From contig NC_065405.1 in the NCBI RefSeq assembly GCF_024362695.1, positions 2,426,672 to 2,490,671 on the forward strand: a stretch of DNA of 64,000 nt. The letters are read 5' to 3'. Source of the DNA: Pectinophora gossypiella. Its lineage: Eukaryota > Arthropoda > Insecta > Lepidoptera > Gelechiidae. The notes under the pieces are model-generated. The model was not told the DNA's origin, did no database searches, and was given only the letters and a program-made list of their open reading frames with translations. Shown in pieces: positions 52,440 through 62,986 of the stretch (position 1 is its first letter; each line of letters begins with the position of its first letter). The position numbers and the translations under genes were made by a program.

Positions 52440-53100
52440 CCTCTTTAATCTGTTCCATGTAAGCTCTTCTTGTTTTTTCCCCTTCCTCTCTTTCCTTGTA
52501 GCTTCCCTTCTACAAAAATCAAACAAGGCGAACGTCGTGTCTTATAAGGAGGTGAAGGAATTGGTCTTTGATAGACAAGAATGGACAATGCTACACCGAC
52601 ATTAGCTTCCAAACGTTTTTTCGATTCTGCTCCGCACCACCTAAATCCTCTGGTAGTTGCGGCTTCCGAGTACATTCCGCTTAGGGACGGTACTGAAAAG
52701 TATCGGCGTCCGAAGGACGTAATATACGATCCCGACGACCCGATTACTCTAGCCATAGAGGCATCCAGCTCGCGACACCAAACACTTCAGGACCCCGATA
52801 CCGACCCCGCCGGCGTGGTCGACGATTTCCCTCATTCTGCGCTTATCGCTATCGACCCACTAGGGTTGATTAATTCTTTCAAATAATTTTCCTCTCAGAC
52901 TACGCCCTGAGCCGAGGTTCGCGCCCAACTGGGCACCCTCAGGCCTGTTGTCTTAAACGTTGTACCGAGTGAGAGCCTTCAGCGCTCCCCATTTGTCCGG
53001 CCAAGTAGTTAATGCCATCTGCGGCAAATCTACAATAAGTCACGTCAAAAAAATAAAAAATAAAAGCTACACCGACAAGAGCGTGGCTCTTAAATTAGTG
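52440..53100 (+). mobile_element. LINE-H with 5' inversion, interrupted by LINE-D
   Basis: 52445-52515 is LINE-H on minus (EGKLQGKRGRGKNKK); 52516-52601 is on plus (aaggaggtgaaggaattggt, gatagacaagaatgg). The two segments meet at the same point of the family sequence, head to head. The remainder (53078-53100, gagcgtggctcttaaatt) follows the LINE-D insertion. Confidence 0.75.
52602..53065 (+). mobile_element. LINE-D 3' end, 464 bp, longest copy
   Basis: Flanked by exact 12-bp copies gctacaccgaca (52590-52601, 53066-53077). It encodes the longest C-terminal stretch of the family: KRFFDSAPHHLNPLVVAASE, YRRPKDVIYDPDDPITLAIE and DTDPAGVVDDFPHSALIAID. It ends cacgtcaaaaaaataaaaaa. The domain is not recognisable; LINE status is inferred from its A-tail, truncation pattern and target duplications. 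Confidence 0.88.
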
Positions 53101-53759
53101 TTGTGATGACAGAGACCTCACCCGAACCTCTAGTTACTAAATAACTTGTAGTGTATATTGATTGAAAGATGTGTTGCTGTTGCAGTTTCCTGATGACGTT
53201 AGACGTTGAAAAACGTTTTTACCTTCAATATGTTTAACAAATTGGGGTAATCCTCAATTGGGGTAGTCAGTGGTATACCTATAGCAAGATGCACTAAGTG
53301 CCCACACCTTACCGAGCTTTCTGTGAATTATCCGTGATAATTACGTTGAATAAACGATTCTAATTCTGATCAACTGGAGGGGAGGGAAGATTCTTTTTTC
53401 ACTTTTTTTATATTGGCCAAGTATGTTGGCTCAACTATGCCTGGTGGTAATAGAGAAGCCCTAATTGCAGTAGCAACTGAAAAGCAACGCAATGAGTCAG
53501 TTTACTAGGTGCTTCTTCACGCTTCGCTTAAAGGACCCTATATTGTGAGAAGGAGGGAATACTTGAGTCGGCAACTTGTTTCTCTTTTTAATGGTGCGGC
53601 AAAGATAGGAGTTGCCGAATTTTTTCTAGAAATATGACCATTTTATATCCAAATAACAAAGTAAACTAATACAAACAGACCAGAGTGTTATCTATTTGTG
53701 AGTGAGTGTCTGAGGTTCTGTGAGATGATAAATGATGTGTGAAAATTAAATATGTTTTT
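53101..53759. other. LINE scraps and spacer
   Basis: gatgtgttgctgttgcagtt at 53165 and gttgaataaacgattctaat at 53343 are LINE 3' pieces. The rest has no recognisable feature. Confidence 0.35.
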
Positions 53760-53885
53760 AGAATACAATATAAATACACTTTATTGCACCAAAATAAAAA
53801 TAAATAATTACAAAAAGACTCTTGACTAATTACATGGCAAATGGCGGCCTTATCGCTTAAAGCGCTTTCTTCCAGATAACCATAA
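53760..53885 (-). mobile_element. LINE 3' end, minus
   Basis: aatacactttattgcaccaa, aaatggcggccttatcgctt, aaagcgctttcttccag; on minus a gcgataaggccgcc motif before an AATAAA-like end. Like 32419-32530. Confidence 0.6.
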
Positions 53886-54439
53886 GGTGAGGAAAAATGT
53901 AAAAAAATTGAAAGATTACGGGTACAAACTATAAGTACAACTTACCAATGAATATATGCAAATAAATATATAACATAGTATACATACAAAATTATATACC
54001 TAACCTATATCATATTATAAATAGTACACACAAAATGCCAAAATACAGTTTTTATATTGTTTAAACTTAAGTTTCACGGCGCATTGGCGCTTCTGCACTG
54101 TAAAGTCGTGAAATGTAAATAATAAATAAATAAATACAAGACGCTCGTTATAGGTTTTCGAATTATTTGAACGACATCCTACTACGTACTTATTTATTCT
54201 GTGGCCATACGTAATAGTTCCGAGTTAGTGCGCCATAAGAACGCCATGAATAAATGAAAGCAGTGAGATAGCTTTATAGAAACGGGTTTATTCTACTCAC
54301 TCGAACAACGCGTAAAGTATTAACGACTTCTGAAGGGAATGAGTAAATGGATTGGAATCCTATCTTTGCCTAAATCTTCAAAAGGAATGTTGGCTACATT
54401 TGATTAAAGCTATAATGTGTATAATTTTATGAATAGATC
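53886..54439. other. No gene seen
   Basis: AT-rich spacer. Confidence 0.3.
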
Positions 54440-54582
54440 ATCCCTATCCTTAGCGTTATACCGTTTTTCCCGGGGTCCGCTTTCCTAATCTGAAGATTTA
54501 ACAGGTCTGAAGATCTGAAGCTTTTTACAGAAGCAACTGCCTGTCCGGCCTTGCAACTCGAAGGGGAAATGAGCCCAATTAC
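54440..54582 (-). mobile_element. SINE-C fragment
   Basis: catccctatccttagcgtta, taccgtttttcccggggtcc, tgaagatttaacaggtctga; degraded. Confidence 0.65.
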
Positions 54583-56959
54583 GTCAGTAGGAAAAATACT
54601 CAACAATAAAACAAAAGGAGGTCACGAAATAAATACCGCATTCTTATTTCAAATAAAATAAAAATGGAGATACAGAGTACCTATTACATCACTGTCTGTG
54701 ATGAGTGTAACGCAAATAGTAACATAAGGGCGTCAGAAGACGCGTCGATAGGATCCTCATGACGTCATCGACCTGTTTACTTTTAATGCCGTATCACTTT
54801 AGGACACCTGTGTGCTGCCACCGTGGTCGCGCTATTAAGAAGATATCTGTAGTCAACTGCATACATTTACTGCAGGTGAGTTAGCGTTTATACAACTGCA
54901 TAAGTGATGTTCTAGTGAGATAGCACCCTAGCCTTAGGCCGTTATCGTTCAATATTGTTAATATGTTAATAACGCCGTCTAAAGCATTAAATTCAGTAAA
55001 TATACTTATGCGCGAATGTAAGTGATGTTTTTATAGGGTGAGAGCTCTTTTTTTGCCCGATCAAATAGTGAATACTATCTAAGGCAATCTATACAATACA
55101 GAATATTGCAAAACAGAAATGGTTTACGTCTGTTATGTGTATAATGGGGTAACACACAGGTAACATAATGAATGGTTTTGTTATACTTGATACGTGGCAC
55201 GCGGAGTCGACGTAGCTAGAGAACAAGATATTCCGTAGCGGTTTGTAGCTTAGCTACGCCAGCGTAGCATATAGTTAATTATGTATAATCATTATTATTA
55301 TGTCACGTAGAACTATATGCTTATAAAATTATGTATAATGTATATCATTTGTTTAAGTGCAAAATATACTGATAGTTTTTTTTTTTACTATATTAGCAAA
55401 CCTGTAGAAACGACAAAAGCATTGTCATTAAAATAACACATTAAATTAACACGGATTATTTATAAGCGATATCGGTTTTTGCAATACGCATTAACGAGAA
55501 CAAGTCCGCAAACTTGGGATAAGCGCGAAAAGGGGAGCTTACGAGCTTTTATTGTTTCAGTTTCAGAGTGCTTCAGTGTCCCGAACAACGTCGCGGAGGG
55601 CACACGCGCCGCGCCGCGAAACAAACCTGTAAATAAACATTAAACATTTTTATCATTTAAAATATAAACATAAATGTAAAGACATATAAATGTTTATTTA
55701 GATAAAACATTCGAATTTCGAATTTCGTGTATTAGTTCCGTGTTCAACAGGTGTCACTTATAAGTGCACTTCATCAGTGTTGCGTCGGTGTTTTTATTGA
55801 CTATATACAAACTTTTCTGTGACGTTTCCTTATAGAAATAGTGTAACTACTGTCCTTCCCAAACTCCGCTATTATTATAGTAGAGAATTAGTATTGTTGT
55901 TAATAAAGAAAGATTTTAAAATCGAATGTAAAGCGATCAATTCTAAATGTTAGTAGGTAAGCAGAGATTTTATTCAGAGTAACTTTTACTATACTTGACA
56001 AAAAAAAAACTTCTATTTTTGTTATCGTAGTATAACTGTGGCCGTTGCTTATCGTGGGATAAATAAAAAAAGAAAATATAAACCAGGATCGTGGTACTAT
56101 TTGGGACAATTCGGATACCTTCCTGATTGTCGTTTTGTCATGTGCTGTCCTGAGCACTCGAGTGGTTCACAAAAGCCGGATTCCGGTTCATTCTGAGGTA
56201 AGTAATCCGTTTAAATCCCTGTTTGATTAAATTTTGTTCATGTTTACTAAATTGGTGAGAGATTTTGAATTTATATACAGTTTGATTTTCTTTATATAAA
56301 GACTTCAATAAATTTCTAGGCTATTCTAAGATTTTAAGGCTTTAACTTAACTTAGTTATTACTATAACTACACTACACTACACTAAACTACACTACTACT
56401 TATTATTATTGGTTTTATTTAGGTTTGTCTTTGTTATATGTTTTTATCTTGTTAACTATTTAAGTGAGATAGTGTGTTCTTGCAACCTATAACTGGGCGA
56501 TTTGCGTAACTTACTAATTAAGGTAAGTAGTTACTTAGTTTGAACTTTAGTTGTTATTTGTTGAGAGTAGTTGCATGCTCGTCGGGTTGGAATACTTACA
56601 GATAAAGATAAAGATTTTTAATGTGCATAAATTTAGGTACAGTTATAGGTAATAGTCGCAGTTACAGTTGCAAATTACGTCTCATTAAATTTTGACTTTG
56701 CAGGTATATAATTATACACATTTCACACAGGCAATGAAACAAAAGAAGAGAGAGAAACAAAACATCAAAAACTATTAAAGAATATATACAAGGATAAGTA
56801 GTTCTATGAAATAACTATTTAAGTAGTTATCATTCGAAAATTCTTTGACGTCATAGAAACATTTTATGTGCAAGCCATGTCTTAAGAGCAGCTCTAAATT
56901 TGTTTATATATACTATTAGCTAAGCTTTTTTTATTAAAAGATTTGACCACGATTCAGCC
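54583..56959. other. Least repetitive region; possible 5' end of a gene
   Basis: No repeat family recurs in this 2.4 kb. A GC-rich run at 55580-55620 (ggcacacgcgccgcgccgcg) is preceded by cttcagtgt, an initiator-like TCAGT. Near 56190, ttctgaggtaagtaat is a strong splice-donor match. These could be untranslated first exons of a gene outside the window. No coding ORF is visible, and an ACTAC microsatellite lies near 56370-56400. Confidence 0.3.
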
Positions 56960-57213
56960 GACATACATATATAAACTCACGCACGTATTTCCCGAAGGGG
57001 TGGGCAGAACTACAAATAATGAAGAAACTATTTGCAGCCACTTTTGATAGACATAGTCCTAAAGTGGATATGATAAACCGTATGATGACAGGGGATCAGC
57101 ATATCGCTCTTACAGATGATCCATCATGTGTGGTGGAGCACGAAAAGTCAAATATTGCCTATTCACTCTTACCTTACCTCTCCAGACACATTCCGAATTT
57201 AATAGCGGTATGA
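56960..57213 (-). mobile_element. LINE-V 3' end
   Basis: acatacatatataaactcac, gtatttcccgaaggggtggg, ttgcagccacttttgataga, gatatgataaaccgtatgat. Longest LINE-V piece. The plus-strand ORF at 57019-57213 is antisense to it. Confidence 0.6.
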
Positions 57214-57426
57214 ACAGCCTCCGTGGTCTAATAGTTAGAGCGTTAGGCTTATGATCTGGAGGTCCGGGTTCGATTCCCGATCGAAATCACTTTGAGAGAC
57301 TGTCCTTTGTTTGATAAGGATTTTACGGGTTGGAATCACCTGATTGTCTGAAAAAATAAGATGATTCCGTGCTTCCCGGCTGTTAGCCGTTAAAATACCT
57401 CCACCAAGCCGCAGTGGATCAGCGTG
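57214..57426 (+). mobile_element. SINE-B, truncated at its 3' end
   Basis: cctccgtggtctaatagtta (box A), ggttcgattcccga (box B), gactgtcctttgtttgataa, ccaccaagccgcagtggatc. Stops at agcgtg, where LINE-D begins. Confidence 0.8.
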
Positions 57427-57735
57427 CAGATGGCATTGGCACACAACTACTTGGCCGGACAAATGTGGAGCGGTGAGGGCTCTCACCTGGTACAAAATTT
57501 AAGACAACAGCCCTGAGGGTGCCCAGTTGGGCGCAAAGCTCGGCTCAGCGCGACGTCTGAGAGATAATATTTGAAAGAATTAATCGACCCTAGGGGGTCG
57601 ATAGCGATAAGCGCCGAATGAGGGAAATCGTCGATCACGTCGGCGGGATCAGTATCGGGGTTCTGAAGTGTTTGGCGTCGCGAGCTGATTGGCCGCCTCT
57701 ATGGCTAGAGCAATCGGGTCGTCGGGAAATATTCG
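57427..57735 (-). mobile_element. LINE-D, minus, without A-tail
   Basis: ctacttggccggacaaatgt, gtgcccagttgggcgcaaag, gaccctagggggtcgatagc, aatcgtcgatcacgtcggcg. The 3' tail is missing, so this is a recombined copy. Confidence 0.78.
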
Positions 57736-57834
57736 GCGCATCTCTAGCAAAAACGTAAAAAGAAAAAAGATACTTACCAGAAAACCTCTATAAGTATGTA
57801 TCTATCTAGTATGTATCTATGTACATATATACCG

Positions 57835-58157
57835 CGATATCCGTGGCCTCACTCGGCCGGGCCCGCAGAATAGCAGCGTTGTGGCTCACGCCGCGACTTA
57901 TGCTGAGCGAGGTCCTTTTATTCCGGACTCCACCGCAGATGATCGGGCCGTCAGTGCGTTGCATTTAGAATACTTAGTTTTATTATTATTGTTTTTATGA
58001 TTTTGGTTTGTTTTTCTTTTTGTTTTGGATTTTTTTTTTCTTGTCTGTGTACTTATTGATTTCCGTGTGGTTTCTGTCCTGTGTTAAATGTAATGTACTG
58101 TCTGTCTGTGTCTGTGGTGTCCCGAAGTAATAAATGTTTCTTTCTTTCTTTCTTTCT
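57835..58157 (+). mobile_element. LINE-E 3' UTR, longest copy
   Basis: accgcgatatccgtggcctc, gtggctcacgccgcgactta, gcgaggtccttttattccgg, gtgtggtttctgtcctgtgt, then aataaatgtttctttctttc. A complete 3' UTR with tail. Confidence 0.7.
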
Positions 58158-58461
58158 ATAAGTACTGTCAGAACGTATTACGGCACAGAAAGACGTTCGT
58201 AATAAATGTCTGAAAGTGAATTTTATAAGAGTTGAGCCCGGTTTAGGGCAGTAACAGGGAGTATGTAAACAGTACATGGGATTATAACTTTATTAAATCT
58301 TGTATAACATTAGCTTAAATAGCCACTGTAAAGGTTCCGGTTACAATGGTGAATAGAGCTTAAAGGTCTATTGAAGTCTTATAGTGTAAGCCTCTTTTTG
58401 GAAATATCTGATGTGGGTTTTGTTAACAAATCCTTAATTTACATACATGACATGTCATAAA
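58158..58461. other. No gene seen
   Basis: AT-rich spacer. Confidence 0.3.
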
Positions 58462-58600
58462 GCAAGCAGCCACTGTTGATTCGAAGTCCTAAGATGGATA
58501 TGATGAACCTTATGGTGATAAGGGATCAGCCTATCGCATAATAATATAACATTAGTCCATCATGTTAGAGGACACAATTCCTCCGTCGGATATTACGACA
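58462..58600 (-). mobile_element. LINE-V fragment
   Basis: gcagccactgttgattcgaa, gtcctaagatggatatgatg, gatcagcctatcgc. Confidence 0.55.
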
Positions 58601-58735
58601 TGCCCGGGAAGACTAGCAGCTGAACGTGTTCTATGTTTTTTATTTGCTCCCAGAACAGCATAGAAGCAAAATAATTCTGCTGCCGGAAAATAGTCCGATA
58701 ATAAAAGCGATAAAAATCAGATGTTTGTATAGTTT

Positions 58736-58908
58736 CCAGCTGGATCTGCATGACAACCATGCCGCGCGCGCCGCTAATTATATTGCGCGCTTCGACCAAT
58801 AAACGATACGAATGCTATCTACGTAGATGGACGTCAAACGGCTATTGGTTGAAGCGTTCAATATAATTCGCGACGCGCGCGACGCAGTTACCGTGCAGAC
58901 CCTACTGG
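58736..58908. mobile_element. MITE-Z copy 1
   Basis: Begins ccagctggatctgcatgac and ends ccgtgcagaccctactgg. GC-rich arms with cgcgcgccgctaattatat and gcttcgaccaat pair with attggttgaagcgttc and ataattcgcgacgcgcgcga. Centre 58801-58842. Confidence 0.78.
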
Positions 58909-58981
58909 GTGTGCTAGTACCTACTAAGTACCAAAGTGGCTAAAATACAAAAGTACTTAAATACAAAATACAAAGACTGGA

Positions 58982-59060
58982 AATATGTGTTGAATGTAAT
59001 GTACCTGTCTGTCTGTGTCTGTGGTGTCCGGCAGTAATATATCTTTCTTTCTTTCTTTCA
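58982..59060 (+). mobile_element. LINE-E 3' end
   Basis: gttgaatgtaatgtacctgt, gtctgtggtgtccggcagta, ttctttctttctttc. Confidence 0.7.
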
Positions 59061-59705
59061 AATAGAAAGCCTTTATACTCACATAACGTTGCCTAATAAT
59101 GAAAACCATGCACTTATCCCACACTACTAATAATTTTATGTACGTATCTATTGACCTATTTCTAAAATTATTATTTTTTTCATACCATTTAAATATTATG
59201 TAAGGAAAGTTTATACGATATATGATGGTTTTTGTCAACAAAACCACGCAATAGAGACCAGTTTCTATCCAGGTAAAAAATGGTCTCAATTTAAGGAAGT
59301 ATACCCGAAATGAAATTAATTGAATGAAAACGAGGTTTTGTTAAAGAAAGTTAATGTGATTTTTCGGGAAGTCACAGTAGTTAACGAATGGAGTTTGAAT
59401 AAAAAGAAGAAATATTTAAAGTACTTAAAATATAATTATTTATATAATAAATTATTTATGTATTTATCTAAATGTATATATACTTTTATAGTTATATACT
59501 TATGTAAGCATGCATGTATGTAAGTATTGTCAATAAATTATATGTATTATTTATATTTAATTTCCATTTGTTAGCGATGTACACGCCCATCTGCCCTCTC
59601 TTAGTTTGAAGTTTATCTCTTTCCCGGTCTGCTGGAAGAGATTTCTCCTAGAAATAAGCTGAACCGTTTGTCTGACTTGTGTTAGTCTTATTGTTTTATA
59701 TATAT
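59061..59705. other. No gene; LINE-like scrap at its end
   Basis: ggtctgctggaagagatttc at 59627 and agaaataagctgaaccg look like LINE 3' UTR. The rest is AT-rich. Confidence 0.35.
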
Positions 59706-59867
59706 CCAGTAGGCTCTGCATGGTAACCGCGCCGCGCGCGGCGCGAATTATATCGAGGCCTTCGACCAATAGCCGTTTGACATCCACCTACGTGATAGCA
59801 TTCGTATCGTTTATTGGTGAAAACGCTCAATATAATTCGCGGCGCGGTTGTCACGCAGACCCGGCTG
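59706..59867. mobile_element. MITE-Z copy 2, centre inverted
   Basis: Begins ccagtaggctctgcatggta and ends cacgcagacccggctg. The centre (59771-59812, agccgtttgacatccaccta) is the reverse complement of the centre of copy 1, which shows the element inserted or was recombined in the other orientation. Confidence 0.78.
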
Positions 59868-60286
59868 TTCTGTGTACAATAAACTGTTGAATAAATAAAT
59901 AAAGACAGTTGTTGTATATAAACGTAGTGACGTAATGTAATGTAATGTATGTATTGTGTCTGTGTGTGTTGTTAAAATGAAAGCAGACAAAATCCGAACA
60001 CCATGTGGATTTGACAATAATGGCCAACAACTAAACTCTTCGCTTGCATAGTTCATCTAAGTTCGCACAATGGCCTCTCACAACAGTCAGCAACAGATCC
60101 CTAGCAAATAATTGAGTGGTCCGCCCGATACTTGACTTTGCCAATTACTTTCAACCGCACTATACCACTGGTATTACAACTTCCTTGGCACGGATGTCAA
60201 GGCGATTGTTTATACTTATTGTTTCTGGTTTATGAAGGATTGTGACGTAATAAAATATGAATAGAATATAGAATAATACTACGCCG
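59868..60286. other. No gene; short microsatellite
   Basis: TAATG units near 59935-59950. No repeat family. Confidence 0.3.
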
Positions 60287-60530
60287 CACACCGGACACTT
60301 CTTACAAACAACCTTGTTTTTCACAGACACTACACATTGATATTATCGTACGGTCACGATCATTAATATGTAGGTATACACTTTGGTACCATGTCACATT
60401 AACTTTTTTGACATATTGAACTGTAAGTCTCACTAAATGTCAAATATGTTAGTGCGACAGAGTCCTAAAGTGAGTACATTATATTGCTCATGACTGTACA
60501 CGCGCAACTGTGTGTGTGACGTCTGAGGGC
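60287..60530. mobile_element. MITE-N left end with MITE-O inserted
   Basis: cacaccggacacttcttaca, tcacagacactacacattga at the left; cgcgcaactgtgtgtgtgac at the right. MITE-O fills 60352-60495. Confidence 0.72.
60352..60495. mobile_element. MITE-O, complete
   Basis: Between GTAC copies (60348-60351, 60496-60499). Starts ggtcacgatcattaatat and ends atattgctcatgact, inverted. Interior: ccatgtcacattaactttt, actgtaagtctcactaaat. Confidence 0.65.
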
Positions 60531-60795
60531 TGCTAATTACAAAACCTAATTTCTATCTCTCTACTTACGAAATAAGTTTTTTAAGCATCAGATAATATTT
60601 ATTTATTTAAGTAAGTACCACACAAATCGCTAACAAAAAAAAAATGAACAATGAAATATCATAATTGAGTTAAAAATTCGCCGAACTAATTAATTGCTTT
60701 CACATTAAATTTACTTAGCGTAGGTACAACTTTATTGCAAATTATTAGCTTGTTTTGATGACTAATCACCATGATAAATAAATATTTATGGGTAA

Positions 60796-60965
60796 ATATC
60801 AAAATTTCAAGTTTGGTGGCGAAATTTGATATTATTTTTTCGTGAAAAATTGGGTTTCGACATGAAAAAGATCCAAAAGGATCCTGGGTTCCGACATGAA
60901 CCCAATTTTTCACGAAGAAATTAAGTATATGAAAGTTCGCCACCAAACTTGCCACGTTTTGATAT
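60796..60965. mobile_element. 170-bp hairpin element
   Basis: Outer arms atatcaaaatttcaagtttg and gccacgttttgatat; inner arms ttcgtgaaaaattgggtttc (60839 on) and gaacccaatttttcacgaa (to 60916). Two nested stems with a small bulge. No copy elsewhere in the window. Confidence 0.65.
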
Positions 60966-61014
60966 ATAGGCGCCGCGCAGGCGTGTCGCCGCGGGCAATT
61001 GTTGTGAGATGAAA
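60966..61014. other. GC-rich spacer
   Basis: ggcgccgcgcaggcgtgtcg. Nothing recognised. Confidence 0.3.
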
Positions 61015-61210
61015 TATTTTATGCACATAGACACACTAAGGGAAGAAAAAAGCAATCTGATAAGCCTACCGTCGGGTTTTCCCATTTTCCCTATCTATCC
61101 ATATGTGCCCCATATATGGGACATACACGTACGAGTTTCAAATTTATTGCTTCATATGTGGTTCATACATAGTGAACGTGTTCAAATCCGTAATCTTTTT
61201 TCTTCAAACA
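61015..61210. repeat. Repeat P
   Basis: cacatagacacactaaggga, ccatatatgggacatacacg, ttcatatgtggttcatacat. Counterpart at 3665-3800. Confidence 0.5.
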
Positions 61211-61224
61211 GGTTTTTTTTAATA

Positions 61225-61498
61225 TGACAAGCACTTTAGACGTCCTATCATCCAAGTTAACATAATAGACTCTCAATGCCTCCCGTCACTAAAAGACGTT
61301 CAACAAATATTGACTGATCCCCAGATACTATACTGGCAATTACTTCGCCCGGACTATAATACACTTCTCGAACTTTTAGAACTCTCTACTCATGTGACAG
61401 ATGTCAAAGATATCTCCTTACTCTGTCTCCAATATATCCTGAACCCTGACATAGGCTCCCGCTATATTCACTTCATAATTATTATAATTATTGTCTAG
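61225..61498 (+). CDS. Orphan open frame, hypothetical fragment
   Basis: The frame is open from about 61225 (no start codon needed), through RPIIQVNIIDSQCLPSLKD, TDPQILYWQLLRPDY, LLELSTHVTDVKDISLL and CLQYILNPDIGSRYIHF, to a stop at 61498 inside an ATT run. ctttag just before it could be a splice acceptor. Composition looks protein-like rather than AT-noise. It is not recognised: it could be an exon or the C-terminal end of a retroelement protein. SINE-A DNA begins at once after it. Confidence 0.3.
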
Positions 61499-61580
61499 AA
61501 TGGCCTCCATAGTCCAGTGGTTGAGCATTGAGCTCATAATATGAAGGTCCCAAGTTCGAATCCCGGTAGGGAAATCATCT
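61499..61580 (+). mobile_element. SINE-A head
   Basis: tggcctccatagtccagtgg, caagttcgaatcccggtagg. Only the tRNA-like part. Confidence 0.75.
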
Positions 61581-61654
61581 TAAGAAGCTGCAGTAGTTTT
61601 AGGCGGATGAGAAGTTCGTTATGTAAAAATTGACGATTCAAAGTGTAACTATGT

Positions 61655-61690
61655 TACCTAGTGAATAAAGATAATTTTGAATTTGAATTT
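61655..61690 (+). mobile_element. LINE (TTTGAA)n 3' end
   Basis: gtgaataaagataattttga then TTTGAA repeats. Confidence 0.55.
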
Positions 61691-61855
61691 GAATCTCCCT
61701 AGCATTATCCGTTCTTTACAGGGTCCGCTTACCTAACCTGAATATTTGACAGGTCCGGTTTTTTACAGAAGCGACTGCCTGTCTGACCTTCCAAGTACAA
61801 CCATGTAGGTCACATACCTCCGAAAATGCATTTCTCGGGAAAGTAGATTTCCTCA
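61690..61855 (-). mobile_element. SINE-C fragment
   Basis: ctccctagcattatccgttc, ggtccgcttacctaacctga, atgcatttctcgggaaagt. Confidence 0.78.
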
Positions 61856-62265
61856 CGAATCCCGGTAGAGGTCATAATCTTAAAAATCACTTTGTGATCC
61901 CTAGTTTGATTAGGAGATTGCACGCTGGTCACCCAAGTAGTTGGTCCTGGCTAGTTTATTTACCTTCTTTTATCGTGTGGTGAGGTGGAGTACCAACCTC
62001 ATCAACCTTGGTGTCAGGGTAACTATTGAGCCGCCAAACGCCCCTGACATGACTCACGTAACGACTATTTACGACTATTAACTTTTGTGATGTGTCCCCG
62101 CCGGGAATCGAACCTCCGGATCGTGAGCCCAACGCTCAACCACTGGGCCACGGAGGTCATATTTACGTACCTAAGAAGTAGTTACATGAGCCATGTCAGA
62201 GGCCTTTGCCGGCTCAATAGTAACCCTGACACCAGGGTTGATGAGGTTGGTTATTGTACCCACTA
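61856..62265. mobile_element. Three SINE-A pieces in opposite orientations
   Basis: Plus 61860-61970 (cactttgtgatccctagttt), minus 61975-62157 (head with aatcgaacctccggatcgtg and tail gtggagtaccaacctcatca), plus 62175-62265 (agccatgtcagaggcctttg, gacaccagggttgatgaggt). The minus tail pairs with the plus tail as an inverted repeat of about 85 bp. Confidence 0.78.
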
Positions 62266-62454
62266 CCAACAAGAGAGAAGATTATTGTCAAGAGTCCTGG
62301 TTCTTGTTAAAATGGTCACAATTGCGTTGATACTGCTGCTGAAAGTTTTGATTTGTTATTTGTTTAGCTGAATCCGTGAGTTTTACGTCCTTACTTATAA
62401 AGTCGTGTATGTTATTTTCTTCTTATTGTACTAAAGTGACGTATTGAATGAGTG
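62266..62454. other. No gene seen
   Basis: AT-rich spacer. Confidence 0.3.
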
Positions 62455-62530
62455 CCCTCAGCGCTCCCTATTTGTCCGGCCAAGTAGTTAATCCAGTCAA
62501 CGGCAATACTGGAACAAATCACGTTCAAAA
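62455..62530 (+). mobile_element. LINE-D 3' end fragment
   Basis: gagtgccctcagcgctccct, tttgtccggccaagtagtta, ending acgttcaaaataat. Confidence 0.75.
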
Positions 62531-62572
62531 TAATATAGCATAAACAAAGTAATATTTGCCGGTGGTCTTATA

Positions 62573-62808
62573 TACAGGGGGGTTAAAAAAGCCACATCAA
62601 AGCAATTCATCTCGAATAGCAATATTGCTATTTGACATTATGTTTGCATTGCGCACTTAGTTTTATATGCACATATGTCAAATCGCAATATTACATTTTT
62701 AGATGAATTGCTTCGATGTGGCCTTTTTAATTCCGGCCAAGTAGTTAATGCCATCTGCGGCAATTCTGCAATAAGTCACGTCAAAAAAAGGCCTTTTTAA
62801 CCCCCCTG
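62573..62808. mobile_element. MITE-Q split by a 59-bp LINE-D insert
   Basis: Left end tacaggggggttaaaaaagc pairs with right end ggcctttttaacccccctg. The LINE-D insert sits in the right arm. Confidence 0.85.
62731..62789 (+). mobile_element. LINE-D 59-bp insertion
   Basis: Flanked by exact 11-bp duplications ggcctttttaa (62720-62730, 62790-62800). It is only the last part of LINE-D (ttccggccaagtagttaatg to gtcaaaaaaa). Confidence 0.92.
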
Positions 62809-62986
62809 TCGATTCGGGCAACAACCAACAATTGCAACTTAATTTCACAACACTAAAAGTAGCTTTATCTCTTTCTTGCATGTATTGTAAGTGAAGGACG
62901 GCACTAGTTTAAGAGTTGTCACACTAAAGTTTGTTTAAGTTGTGAGCGCCAGAATAGGCATCCATGGCAAACATTATTTCCGTGAT
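62809..62986. other. No gene seen
   Basis: Short spacer. Confidence 0.3.
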
